From contig NZ_CP107819.1 in NCBI RefSeq assembly GCF_036346295.1, forward strand, positions 2,108,001 through 2,172,000: a stretch of DNA of 64,000 bases, in the 5' to 3' direction. The stretch is from Streptomyces sp. NBC_00536 (lineage in GTDB: Bacteria; Actinomycetota; Actinomycetes; Streptomycetales; Streptomycetaceae). Of the stretch, positions 1 to 7,729 are shown in pieces (the first letter of the stretch is position 1; the number at the start of each line of letters is the position of its first letter). A program made the translations under genes and the position numbers. Under the pieces are notes generated by a model. That model did not search any database and was not told the DNA's origin. It saw only the letters and a program-made list of their open reading frames with translations.

Positions 1-1
1 G

Positions 2-163
2 CTGCCCCGGCATGACACGGCGGCCGAGAAGGTCTTCGCCGGCACGGGAGGCGGGACGCTCGGGCCGTTCTTCGCACCGGAGCTGCGCGCGGGCCGGAGC
101 GCGAAATCCGCGGCGGGGGCCTTGCCCGGCATACCGGCCCGAAACCAGTGGCCCGAGGGCTGA
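2..163 (+). CDS. 3' end of an unrecognised gene (partial)
   Basis: An open frame enters from the left edge and ends at TGA 161-163. Its 53 visible codons nearly all end in G or C, which is the Streptomyces coding signature, so it is probably the tail of a real gene. The readable peptide contains GTGGGTLGPFFAPEL and ends NQWPEG. I do not recognise a family, and no domain can be assigned from this fragment. It lies 21 bases upstream of the ATP-grasp gene on the same strand, so the two could be co-transcribed. Confidence 0.5.
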   Translation: MPRHDTAAEKVFAGTGGGTLGPFFAPELRAGRSAKSAAGALPGIPARNQWPEG

Positions 164-184
164 AGGTTCCGTAGCGTCTCGATC

Positions 185-1090
185 ATGCCGACGCCTGTCC
201 TGTACTGCCGTGACGCATTGAAACCGCGAAGCGTGGACGCGCACTTCGCGCCGGAAGCGCGGGAGGTGCGCGCCCGGGGCGGAACGGTGGGGCTGATCGA
301 CCACGACACGCTGCTGCGGGGCGACGCGCAGCAGGCCGTGGCACTCGTACCGGCCGGACTGGGAAACGTCTGGTACCGGGGCTGGATGATTCCCGGCGAC
401 CGATATGCCGCGTTGGCTGCGGCGCTGAGCCGGCGTGGCACCGAGTTGCTCGTCTCACCCGAGCAGTACCGGACCGCCCACGAACTGCCGGGCTGGTATG
501 CGACGTTCGCCGAGATCACACCCGCCAGCGTGTGGCGCCCCACCGAGCCCGGTGAGGTGCTGACCGCCGACGACCTGACGGCTCTCACCGAGCCGCTGCC
601 GCCGGGTGCGGGGATCGTGAAGGACTACGTCAAATCCCGCAAGCACGAGTGGGAGCAGGCGTGCTTCATTCCCGATCTCGCCCGTGCCGGGGAGCTGACA
701 CGCGTGGTGCAGCGCTTCGTGGAGCTACAAGAGGAGTCCCTGACCGGTGGGGTCGTCGTCCGCGCCTTCGAGACGTTCCCGAAGCTGGAGTCCGTCGCGG
801 CCGAAGTGCGCGTGTGGTGGCTGGATGGTGAACCCGGGCTGCTGACGCCCCATCCGGACAGCCCGTTCGGGCGCGGGCTGGTGCCCGACCTCGATCACAT
901 CGGGCCGGCGGTGCGGCGCCTGGGGTGCAGGTTCGTCACGACCGACGTGGCCCTGCGCTCGGACGGGGTGTGGCGGGTCGTCGAAGTCGGCGACGGCCAG
1001 GTCAGCGATCTGCACCGGTCCGCCGACCTGAGCGCATTCGCCGCGCTCCTGATCGACCCCCCGGCGGCCGGGGCGGCTCACTCCAGATAG
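185..1090 (+). CDS. ATP-grasp domain protein (DUF4343/R2K-like)
   Basis: This 301-residue protein resembles the ATP-grasp families annotated as DUF4343 or R2K clade. Visible landmarks are KDYVKSRKHEWEQACF (about 145-160), the GGVVVRAFE strand (about 188-196), EVRVWWLDGE, and the C-terminal metal/ATP-binding segment VVEVGDGQVSDL near residue 265. ATP-grasp enzymes ligate carboxylates to amines through acyl-phosphates; R2K members are thought to modify proteins or peptides, but no substrate can be read here. The ATG at 185 is the only good start and its Shine-Dalgarno is weak. The TAG stop at 1088-1090 is followed in the same frame by a decapitated MarR gene, which suggests a recombination junction at the 3' end. 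Confidence 0.75.
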   Translation: MPTPVLYCRDALKPRSVDAHFAPEAREVRARGGTVGLIDHDTLLRGDAQQAVALVPAGLGNVWYRGWMIPGDRYAALAAALSRRGTELLVSPEQYRTAHELPGWYATFAEITPASVWRPTEPGEVLTADDLTALTEPLPPGAGIVKDYVKSRKHEWEQACFIPDLARAGELTRVVQRFVELQEESLTGGVVVRAFETFPKLESVAAEVRVWWLDGEPGLLTPHPDSPFGRGLVPDLDHIGPAVRRLGCRFVTTDVALRSDGVWRVVEVGDGQVSDLHRSADLSAFAALLIDPPAAGAAHSR

Positions 1091-1396
1091 AACGACAACC
1101 TCGCCGACGGCCAGGGCCGGACCGTGTCCGAGCTCGGCGCTGCCGTGGGCACCCGCCCCACCACGCTGACCAGCATCCTGGACCGCCTGGAACGGCGCGG
1201 CCACATCACCCGCGGCACCCGCCCGGGAGACCGCCGCGCGGTGCTCATCGAGCTCACCGCCTCCGGGCGGGTGGCCGCGGCCACGATCCGCGAGGCCGTC
1301 ACCGGTCTGGAGCGCCGCGCGCTCCAGGGCCAGCCGGCCGAGGCGATCGCCGCGCTGCGCGCCGCCCTGCAAGCCCTGACCGAGGTGTCCTCATGA
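1091..1396 (+). pseudogene. MarR-family regulator, 5'-truncated
   Basis: The reading frame that opens directly after the ATP-grasp stop codon encodes the wing and C-terminal helix of a MarR regulator: LADGQGRTVSELGAAVG, then the recognition helix region TLTSILDRLERRGHI and the wing RGTRPGDRRAVLIELT. The usual N-terminal dimerisation helix (about 40-50 residues) is missing. Translation could begin at GTG 1124, giving 90 residues against about 140-160 for an intact family member. The ATGA at its end overlaps the SUKH gene start, so it may still be translated and coupled to that gene. DNA binding as a normal dimer is doubtful. Confidence 0.65.
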
Positions 1397-1965
1397 CCAC
1401 CCGGCCCGCCGGCTTCGACGCGCTGATGACCGAAGTGACCGGGGCCGGGTGCCGGTTGCCGAGCGCGCTGTGGCTGCCATATGACGCGAGTTCTCTCGCG
1501 CGCCTGGGTGTGGGCGGCGAGGCCGTGTCCGGGCTGGTCGAGCGGGGGTTGCCGGCCGACTGCAATCGCATGTTCGTACGGGACTCGGGTCGGGAGCTGG
1601 AGGTCCGCGACCTTCCGCCCGGTCGGGCTGCGTTCCTCGGTGTGTTCGAGGACGGCGTCAGCACGTACTGGCTGCTGATCGACAGCGGTGAAGTGTGGAT
1701 GGTCCGCGGCCATGAAGGCGATGGGGATCAGCAGTACGGGCTGGTCAACTCTTCGGTTGCTGGTCTGCAGAACGTCCTGGAGGTGTGGGAGGCGTTCGCC
1801 TCCTCGGGAAAGAGCGATGCGGACGACGACTACGAGGACTACGTCGAAGACGTGATGGAGCGGGCCCGGCAGAGCGATCCGAAGGTGTTCGAGGATGAAG
1901 AGGCCTGGTGGTCACGCGTTTTCGAGGAAGTCGAGCTCGGAGTCCTGGTCCCGGAAGAGCTATAG
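1393..1965 (+). CDS. SUKH-type (SUKH-4-like) protein
   Basis: The 190-residue product has the features of the SUKH superfamily, many of whose members are immunity proteins of polymorphic toxin systems. Visible segments are a PSALWLPYDASSLARLG N-terminal motif, a FVRDSGRELEVRDLPPG strand pair, the central WLLIDSGEVWMV, and an acidic C-terminus (DADDDYEDYVEDVMER). The ATG at 1393 overlaps the stop of the MarR remnant by four bases. No toxin gene is adjacent, so the immunity role is inference from the family. It sits in a patch of gene fragments and IS debris, consistent with accessory DNA. Confidence 0.65.
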   Translation: MTTRPAGFDALMTEVTGAGCRLPSALWLPYDASSLARLGVGGEAVSGLVERGLPADCNRMFVRDSGRELEVRDLPPGRAAFLGVFEDGVSTYWLLIDSGEVWMVRGHEGDGDQQYGLVNSSVAGLQNVLEVWEAFASSGKSDADDDYEDYVEDVMERARQSDPKVFEDEEAWWSRVFEEVELGVLVPEEL

Positions 1966-1980
1966 CCGAGGACGCGGTGG

Positions 1981-2136
1981 TCACGGGCGGAGCCGCAGTC
2001 GGATCGCCGCGACCGTGACCGCCCCATGGAAGACGCGGGCCCGCTTGTCGTAGCGGATGGCGACCGCACGGAACGTCTTGAGCCGGTTGATGGTGCGCTC
2101 GACCTCATTGCGGCGCCGGTAGACCGTTCGATCCGG
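1981..2136 (-). pseudogene. IS5-family transposase, C-terminal remnant
   Basis: Read on the minus strand, about 51 codons encode the C-terminal end of an IS5-family DDE transposase: VYRRRNEVERTINRLK (carrying the catalytic Glu region), then FRAVAIRYDKRARVF and a tail ending RLRLRP before the TGA at 1981-1983. Homology stops abruptly near 2136 and the rest of the transposase is absent, so this is a dead fragment. It shows that a mobile element once sat between the SUKH gene and the truncated cation-efflux gene. Confidence 0.75.
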
Positions 2137-2389
2137 CCCTCTGCATCAGCGTTCACCTGGCCATGGTTGTGCCATGCGGACGCAGTGGGCCCCCGGCCCC
2201 CAGAGTGGCCCGGTGAGTGCGGGAGTGCGTCCCGTCGACGAGCGTGCCGAAGCACGATCGTTCGCGGAGGGTGTTCGGCGGTTCGTGGCCGGATTCCCGC
2301 CCATCTCGGCCAGAGGCCGCCGCTGGCCGCCGACCGTCCGGCGACCGCCGGCCCGCGGTCCGTACACGGGCAGGACACGCGAGACGGCC

Positions 2390-2605
2390 ACGGCCTGGTC
2401 GGCGCTGGCCCGCCGAATACGGCTGCTGGTCGCGGCCGCCATCACCTACAACGCCATCGAGGCAATCGTCGCGATCACCGCCGGGACGATCACCTCCTCC
2501 ACCGCGCTGATCGGTTTCGGCCTGGACTCGGTCATCGAGGTGTCCTCGGCCGCCGCGGTCGCGTGGCATGCGCTCCGGGCACTCGCCCCGCCGGACACGG
2601 CCTAG
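2390..2605 (+). pseudogene. Cation diffusion facilitator, N-terminal fragment
   Basis: The frame encodes ARRIRLLVAAAITYNAIEA, then VAITAGTITSSTALIGFGLDSVIEVSSAAAVAW in consecutive stretches. This is the first part of a CDF-type cation efflux protein (transmembrane helices 1-2 with the conserved GFGLDS motif). The frame stops at TAG 2603-2605, about 70 residues in, whereas intact CDF proteins run to about 200-320 residues. No convincing start codon with a ribosome site precedes it, although the frame is open back to 2174. Its stop overlaps the stop of the convergent kinase-MFS gene inside CCTAGG. A 3'-deleted pseudogene is the best explanation. Confidence 0.65.
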
Positions 2606-5190
2606 GCCTGGTCGGTGGGCCTGGTCGTGATCAGGAGGGCGGCCAGGAGGGCTGCGAGCAGGGTGGCGCCGCAGGACCACCAGAGGGTGGTGGCGTAGCC
2701 GTGCTGCAGTTCCCGGGCGAGCTGTGAGGGCAGCACGGACGCGGCGCGCGCGCCGGTCACGCGGGACGCGATCGTGGTGCTGAGCACGGCCGCACCGATC
2801 GACCCGCCGAGTTGCTGGGCGGCTGTGATGACTCCCGAGGCGCCTCCGGAGTGCTGTACGGCGGTACCGGTCGTGACGGCGAGGAGCGAGGGGACGGCCA
2901 GGCCGGAGCCGAGGCCGGCGATGAGGCTGCCGGACAGGGCCAGCGTCATGTAGCCGCTGTCGATCGCGAGACCGGCCAGCAGCGCCAGGCCGAGGGCCGT
3001 GAGCACCAGGCCCGCCACGATCAGGACGCGCGGCGCCGCACGGCGCATCAGCCGGGGGGTGATCAGGGTGGCGGTGAGGGCGGTCGCCGCGACCATGGGC
3101 AGCAGGTTCAGCCCGGCGTCGAGCGGGGAGGCGCCGTGGACGAATTGCAGGTAGAAGGTCATGGCCGCGAGGAAGGTGAAGAGGCCGACACCGCCCAGAG
3201 CCATGGCGAGGAAGGCGCCGACGCGGTTGCGGTCCACCGGGAGCACCGGGTGGGACGTGCTGCTCTGCCACCAGGCGAAGGCCACGAGCAGCAGGACGCC
3301 GCCGCCGAACTGGAGCAGGAGCAGCGGGGTGAGGGACCAGCCGCTCGGCTGGGCGCCGACCAGGCCGAAGGTCAGGGCGGTCAGGCCCGCGGAGCCGAGG
3401 ACGGCGCCGACCGGGTCGGGGCGGGCCCCGGTGGTGCCCGGGCGGTCGTGCACCAGGGTGAGCACGCCGACCAGGGCGATCACGGCGAGGACGACGCCGG
3501 AGTAGAAGGTCCAGCGCCAGCTCATGCTCTCGACGAGCCAGCCGCTCGTGCACAGGCCGAGGACCGAACCGCTGCCGACGACCGTGGCGTACACGCCGAA
3601 GGCCCGGCCGCGTTCCTTCGGGTCGGTGAAGCCGCCGGCCACCAGGGACAGTGCGGAGGCGGACAGCAGCGCGCCGAAGACGCCCTGCAGGGCACGGGCC
3701 CACTCCAGCGTGCCCACGTCACCGGCCGCGCCGCCGAGGGCGCAGGCCGCCGCGAAGCCGACGACACCGGCGATCAGCATCCGCTTGCGGCCCACCAGGT
3801 CGGCGAGGTGGCCGCCGAGCAGCAGCAGCGCGCCGAAGGCGAGGGCGTAGGCGTTGCCCATTCCGCTCAGGTCCTTGGCGGCCAGGTGCAGTTGGACCTG
3901 GAGGGTGGGGAGGATGATGCCGAGGCCCGACACCTGGAGCAGCACCATCAGCTGGGCCAGGGCGATGACGGCCAGGCCCCACCAGCGCCGGGGGTGCGGG
4001 GGTCCCGGCTCCTGGAGGGAGCCCGGGGAGGCGGTGGCGGACCAGGCGCCGGGGACCGGGCCCGGCGGCGGGCCGAAGCCCTGCCCGGGGATCAGCGGCG
4101 AGGGGGCCGTGGGGGCGTAGGCGGGCGGCGGGGGCAGCGGGGGCGCGTACGGCTGGGCCGACGCGACGCGGGGGTCGGGCCGCGCGGCGGGCGCTTCGGC
4201 CACGGCTCCGGCGGGCGCTTCTCCCACGGCTGCGGCGGGCGCGAAGTCCAGCAGTTCGGCGGCGTGCCGCCCGAGCTGGGCCAGGACCGCGCCGGGCAGC
4301 CATTCCCCGGCCTGGTCGGTCGCCGTGCGCGCGGCCACCTCCTCGGGGGTGGGCCGCTGGGCGGGGTCCTTGTGCAGGCAGGAGCGGACGAGCTCGACGA
4401 GCGACTCCGGTACGCCGGTCAGGTCGGCCTCCTCCTCCGCGATCCGGAAGAGGTGGGCGTTCAGCCCGGTGCCGGTCGCGCCGAAGAGCAGCCGCCCGGT
4501 GGACGCGTAGACGAGGACGGCGCCCAGGCAGAAGACATCGCTGGCGGGGGTGAGTTCGAGGCCGCGGACCTGTTCCGGCGACATGAAGCCCGGGGATCCG
4601 ATCAGCATGCCGGTGTGGGTGTGCAGGCTGTCCCCGGCCAGGCTGTCCATCGCCCGCGCGATCCCGAAGTCGATGACGCGCGGGGCGTCGACGGTGACGA
4701 GGACGTTGGAGGGCTTGAGGTCCCGGTGGATCAGACCGGCGTCGTGCACGGCGCGCAGGGCGAGGGCGAGCCGGTTGGCGAGGGTGCGGACCGAGTGCTC
4801 GGGCAGTGGGCCGAAGTCCTGGGCGACCACGGTCTGCAGGTCGGGGCCCGGGATGTACTGGGTCGCCACCCACGGGATGGCGGCCTCGGGGTCGGCGTCG
4901 AGCACGGCCGCCGTCCAGCTGCCGCCCACCCGCCGCGCGGCGGCCACTTCGCGCGCGAAGCGCTTGCGGAATTCGGGGTTCCCGGCGAACTCGGCCTGCA
5001 CCACCTTCACGGCCACGGTGCGTCCGCCCTCGGAGCGGCCCAGATAGACCAGGCCCATGCCGCCCGCGCCCAGTCGGGCGATCAGGCGGTAGGGCCCTAT
5101 ACGGGTCGGGTCTTCGGCGATCAGCTGGTCCACGGGAGAAAGATAGTCCAACTCTCCAACGGGACAAGGCCCGTCCGGTGATTGACGCAC
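2602..5190 (-). CDS. Ser/Thr protein kinase - MFS transporter fusion
   Basis: One uninterrupted 862-codon frame joins two complete modules. Residues about 30-290 are a PknB-type kinase with the glycine loop RLGAGGMGLVYLG, VAVK lysine 62, catalytic loop HRDLKPSN (Asp157), DFG (Asp174), and GSPGFMSPEQ in place of APE. A proline- and alanine-rich linker (about 300-398) follows. Residues about 400-862 are a DHA2-like MFS transporter with many hydrophobic helices and the cytoplasmic motif ADLVGRKR. The TM1 acidic motif typical of DHA2 exporters is replaced by LQVSGLGIILP. GTG 5190 is the longest start; GTG 5133, just before DQLIAEDPTRIGPYRL, fits kinase family length better. It lies 58-115 bases downstream of pyruvate kinase on the same strand. 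Substrate unknown; a kinase tethered to its transporter is inferred. Confidence 0.85.
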   Translation of the reverse strand: MRQSPDGPCPVGELDYLSPVDQLIAEDPTRIGPYRLIARLGAGGMGLVYLGRSEGGRTVAVKVVQAEFAGNPEFRKRFAREVAAARRVGGSWTAAVLDADPEAAIPWVATQYIPGPDLQTVVAQDFGPLPEHSVRTLANRLALALRAVHDAGLIHRDLKPSNVLVTVDAPRVIDFGIARAMDSLAGDSLHTHTGMLIGSPGFMSPEQVRGLELTPASDVFCLGAVLVYASTGRLLFGATGTGLNAHLFRIAEEEADLTGVPESLVELVRSCLHKDPAQRPTPEEVAARTATDQAGEWLPGAVLAQLGRHAAELLDFAPAAAVGEAPAGAVAEAPAARPDPRVASAQPYAPPLPPPPAYAPTAPSPLIPGQGFGPPPGPVPGAWSATASPGSLQEPGPPHPRRWWGLAVIALAQLMVLLQVSGLGIILPTLQVQLHLAAKDLSGMGNAYALAFGALLLLGGHLADLVGRKRMLIAGVVGFAAACALGGAAGDVGTLEWARALQGVFGALLSASALSLVAGGFTDPKERGRAFGVYATVVGSGSVLGLCTSGWLVESMSWRWTFYSGVVLAVIALVGVLTLVHDRPGTTGARPDPVGAVLGSAGLTALTFGLVGAQPSGWSLTPLLLLQFGGGVLLLVAFAWWQSSTSHPVLPVDRNRVGAFLAMALGGVGLFTFLAAMTFYLQFVHGASPLDAGLNLLPMVAATALTATLITPRLMRRAAPRVLIVAGLVLTALGLALLAGLAIDSGYMTLALSGSLIAGLGSGLAVPSLLAVTTGTAVQHSGGASGVITAAQQLGGSIGAAVLSTTIASRVTGARAASVLPSQLARELQHGYATTLWWSCGATLLAALLAALLITTRPTDQA

Positions 5191-5248
5191 CTCGGCGCCC
5201 CACCGGACAGGCGGACCCTCCCCTTATCGCACCACGTACCGCACCGCG

Positions 5249-6676
5249 CTAGCGCACCGCGTCGCCGATGTGGTGGATCCGCACGAGGTTGGTCGAGCCG
5301 GTGACACCGGGGGGCGAGCCCGCGGTGATCACGACCACGTCGCCGGGTTCGCAGCGGCCGATGCGCAGGAGTTCTTCCTCGACCTGGGCGACCATCGCGT
5401 CGGTGGAGTCGACGTGCGGGCCGAGGAAGGTCTCCACGCCCCAGGTGAGGTTGAGCTGGGAGCGGGTGGCCGGGTCCGGGGTGAAGGCGAGGAGCGGGAT
5501 GGGCGAGCGGTAGCGGGAGAGGCGGCGGACGGTGTCCCCGCTCTGGGTGAAGGCGACGAGGAACTTGGCGCCGAGGAAGTCGCCCATCTCGGCGGCGGCG
5601 CGCGCGACGGCCCCGCCCTGGGTGCGCGGCTTGTTCCGCTCGGTGAGCGGCGGCAGGCCCTTGGCGAGGATGTCCTCTTCGGCGGCCTCGACGATGCGGG
5701 CCATGGTGCGGACCGTCTCGACCGGGTACTTCCCGACGCTGGTCTCGCCGGAGAGCATGACGGCGTCGGTCCCGTCGATGACGGCATTGGCGACGTCGGA
5801 CGCTTCGGCGCGCGTGGGGCGGGAGTTGTCGATCATCGAGTCGAGCATCTGCGTGGCCACGATGACGGGCTTCGCGTTGCGCTTGGCGAGCTTCACCGCG
5901 CGCTTCTGCACGATCGGGACCTGCTCCAGGGGCATTTCGACGCCGAGGTCGCCGCGCGCCACCATGATGCCGTCGAAGGCCGCGACGATGTCGTCGATGT
6001 TCTCGACGGCCTGCGGCTTCTCGATCTTGGCGATGACGGGGAGGCGCCGGCCTTCCTCGTCCATGATGCGGTGGACGTCCTCGATGTCGCGGCCGCTGCG
6101 TACGAAGGAGAGCGCGATGACGTCGGCGCCGGTGCGCAGGGCCCAGCGGAGGTCGTCGATGTCCTTTTCCGACAGGGCGGGTACGGAGACGGCGACGCCG
6201 GGGAGGTTGAGTCCCTTGTGGTCGGAGACCATGCCGCCCTCGACGACGAGGGTGCGCACGCGCGGGCCGTCGACCCCGGTGACTTCGAGGGTGACGCGGC
6301 CATCGTCGACGAGGATGCGCTCGCCGGTGGTGACGTCGTGGGAGAGGCCCTTGTAGGTGGTGCCGCAGGTGTGGCGGTCGCCCTCGTGGTCCTCGACGGT
6401 GATGGTGAACTCGTCGCCGCGTTCAAGGAGTACGGGGCCTTCACGGAAGCGGCCGAGGCGAATCTTCGGACCTTGAAGGTCGGCGAGGATTCCGACGCTG
6501 CGGCCGGTTTCGTCGGAGGCCTTGCGCACCCGGTGGTAACGCTCCTCGTGTTCGGCGTAGGTGCCGTGGCTGAGGTTGAAGCGGGCGATGTCCATTCCGG
6601 CTTCGACCAGGGCTTTGATCTGGTCGTATGAGTCGGTTGCGGGGCCCAGGGTACATACGATTTTCGCTCGGCGCAT
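5249..6676 (-). CDS. pyk: Pyruvate kinase
   Basis: The 475-residue product converts phosphoenolpyruvate and ADP to pyruvate and ATP in glycolysis. Signature segments are MRRAKIVCTLGPATDS at the start, FNLSHGTYAEHEERY, ILADLQGPKIRLGRF, the active-site lysine motif VIAKIEKPQAVENID, MVARGDLGVEMP and ATQMLDSMIDNSRPTRAE. The length matches bacterial pyruvate kinases. I chose ATG 6676 because family homology begins there; the frame extends about 40 codons further upstream without homology. No strong Shine-Dalgarno is visible. The kinase-MFS gene follows on the same strand, and a perfect hairpin upstream separates pyk from the SIMPL gene. Confidence 0.96.
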   Translation of the reverse strand: MRRAKIVCTLGPATDSYDQIKALVEAGMDIARFNLSHGTYAEHEERYHRVRKASDETGRSVGILADLQGPKIRLGRFREGPVLLERGDEFTITVEDHEGDRHTCGTTYKGLSHDVTTGERILVDDGRVTLEVTGVDGPRVRTLVVEGGMVSDHKGLNLPGVAVSVPALSEKDIDDLRWALRTGADVIALSFVRSGRDIEDVHRIMDEEGRRLPVIAKIEKPQAVENIDDIVAAFDGIMVARGDLGVEMPLEQVPIVQKRAVKLAKRNAKPVIVATQMLDSMIDNSRPTRAEASDVANAVIDGTDAVMLSGETSVGKYPVETVRTMARIVEAAEEDILAKGLPPLTERNKPRTQGGAVARAAAEMGDFLGAKFLVAFTQSGDTVRRLSRYRSPIPLLAFTPDPATRSQLNLTWGVETFLGPHVDSTDAMVAQVEEELLRIGRCEPGDVVVITAGSPPGVTGSTNLVRIHHIGDAVR

Positions 6677-6776
6677 GGGCTGAGCGTATGCCCCTACCGG
6701 GGAGTAGAGAATTGGTTCCGGGTGTCCACTCAACAACCGTTGGGCAAAACCTTGTTGACATTTATTGAATGTGCGC

Positions 6777-6800
6777 GGGGGTGCTCCGATGAGCACCCCC
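6777..6800 (-). terminator. Perfect 10-bp hairpin, likely terminator of the SIMPL gene
   Basis: GGGGGTGCTC (6777-6786) and GAGCACCCCC (6791-6800) form a perfect 10-bp stem around the tetraloop CGAT. It sits 32 bases beyond the stop of the minus-strand SIMPL gene and about 100 bases before the pyk start. There is no U-tract, as is common for Streptomyces terminators. Confidence 0.7.
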
Positions 6801-6832
6801 GGAGGCCGCCGGGAAACCGGCGGACGAGTGCG

Positions 6833-7555
6833 TCAGAGCCGCGGAGGGGTCATCGTGAAGCGGGCGTTCACCTGGGCGTAGACGGTCTGCCGCTGGGGTT
6901 CGAGATCGAGGGCGGGCGCGTGTTCCTCGGGGGCGCCGCCATAGGCCATGGAGCGCATGGCGCTGCCGGGGGCGGCCATCATGCGCGGTCCGGCGTCCTC
7001 GGCCCCGAGGTCGGCGAGTTCGACCAGGGCGGCGAGGCGGGCGCCGAGGGCTTCGGCGTATTCGCGGGCCCGCTTGACGGCTTCGAGCACGGCCTGCCGA
7101 CGGGCCTGGCCGTGGGCGGGCGAGTCCGGGCGCAGCGCCCACCAGGGTCCGTCCACACGGGTGAGTTCGAGGTCGGCGAGGCGGGTGGTGAGTTCACCCA
7201 GGGCGGTGAAGTCGCAGAGTTCGGCGGTGATGACGACCCGGCCGTGGTAAGCGCGGACGCGTTCGCCGCGCCCCTGGCGGGTGAGTTCGGGGGTGATCGA
7301 GAAGGCTCCGGTTTCGAGCTTCTCCACGGGGTCGCCGTAGCTCTTGACCAGGTCCAGGACCGCATTGTTGCGCCGGGTGAGGTCTTCGAGGGCGGCCCGG
7401 CGGTCGACGCCCCGGGCGCTGACCGTGATGCCGATGCGGGCGATCTCGGGGTCGACCTCAATGCGGGCTTCGCCGCGCACGGCGACCCGGGGGACGTCGG
7501 GGGTGCCGTAGGGCTGGTGGGTTCCGTCGGGCTGGGGCGTTGCGTCGTCGGTCAT
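6833..7555 (-). CDS. SIMPL (DUF541) domain protein
   Basis: The 240-residue protein carries a SIMPL/DUF541 domain: VPRVAVRGEARIEVDPEIA, then IGITVSARG, the helix DLTRRNNAVLDLVKSYG, and the FSITPEL strand, ending with YAQVNARFTM. The family is widespread, often secreted or membrane-associated, and functionally ill-defined; some members are linked to oxidative stress or outer-surface assemblies. This copy has no clear signal peptide (it starts MTDDATPQPDGTHQPYG) and appears cytoplasmic. It is a single gene between a terminator hairpin and the divergent 5'-nucleotidase gene; the 174-bp gap between them carries a tandem repeat. Confidence 0.8.
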   Translation of the reverse strand: MTDDATPQPDGTHQPYGTPDVPRVAVRGEARIEVDPEIARIGITVSARGVDRRAALEDLTRRNNAVLDLVKSYGDPVEKLETGAFSITPELTRQGRGERVRAYHGRVVITAELCDFTALGELTTRLADLELTRVDGPWWALRPDSPAHGQARRQAVLEAVKRAREYAEALGARLAALVELADLGAEDAGPRMMAAPGSAMRSMAYGGAPEEHAPALDLEPQRQTVYAQVNARFTMTPPRL

Positions 7556-7643
7556 GGTTTCACTCTCGCACTGTCGCCCGTTCGGGGCTGGTCATCGGAT
7601 CGAAACCTGACAGGGGTGTTGCCGTCGCCGCCGACCGGTCAGA

Positions 7644-7669
7644 ATCTACGCGCGTTATCTACGCGCGTT
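7644..7669 (+). promoter_or_regulatory. Tandem 13-bp repeat before the 5'-nucleotidase gene
   Basis: ATCTACGCGCGTT occurs twice head-to-tail (7644-7656 and 7657-7669), followed by a degenerate third copy (ACCGCGCGCAT). Each unit contains the palindrome ACGCGCGT. It lies 60-86 bases upstream of the 5'-nucleotidase ATG, a position suited to an operator. It does not match the GTTCACC-type PHO box known from Streptomyces, and its regulator is unknown. Confidence 0.5.
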
Positions 7670-7729
7670 ACCGCGCGCATTGTTGGCGCCTCACAGGGCA
7701 ACAGGGCACGCCTCACAAGGGGAGATGGC

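Noticed and set aside
2812..5181. A 789-codon plus-strand frame opposite the kinase-MFS gene
   Set aside because: It is antisense to the intact fusion gene, is rich in Gly, Arg and Glu with no domain, and follows from high GC in the real frame.
6755..6760. TTGACA as a plus-strand promoter
   Set aside because: No plus-strand gene starts for almost 1 kb, and a terminator hairpin follows at once.
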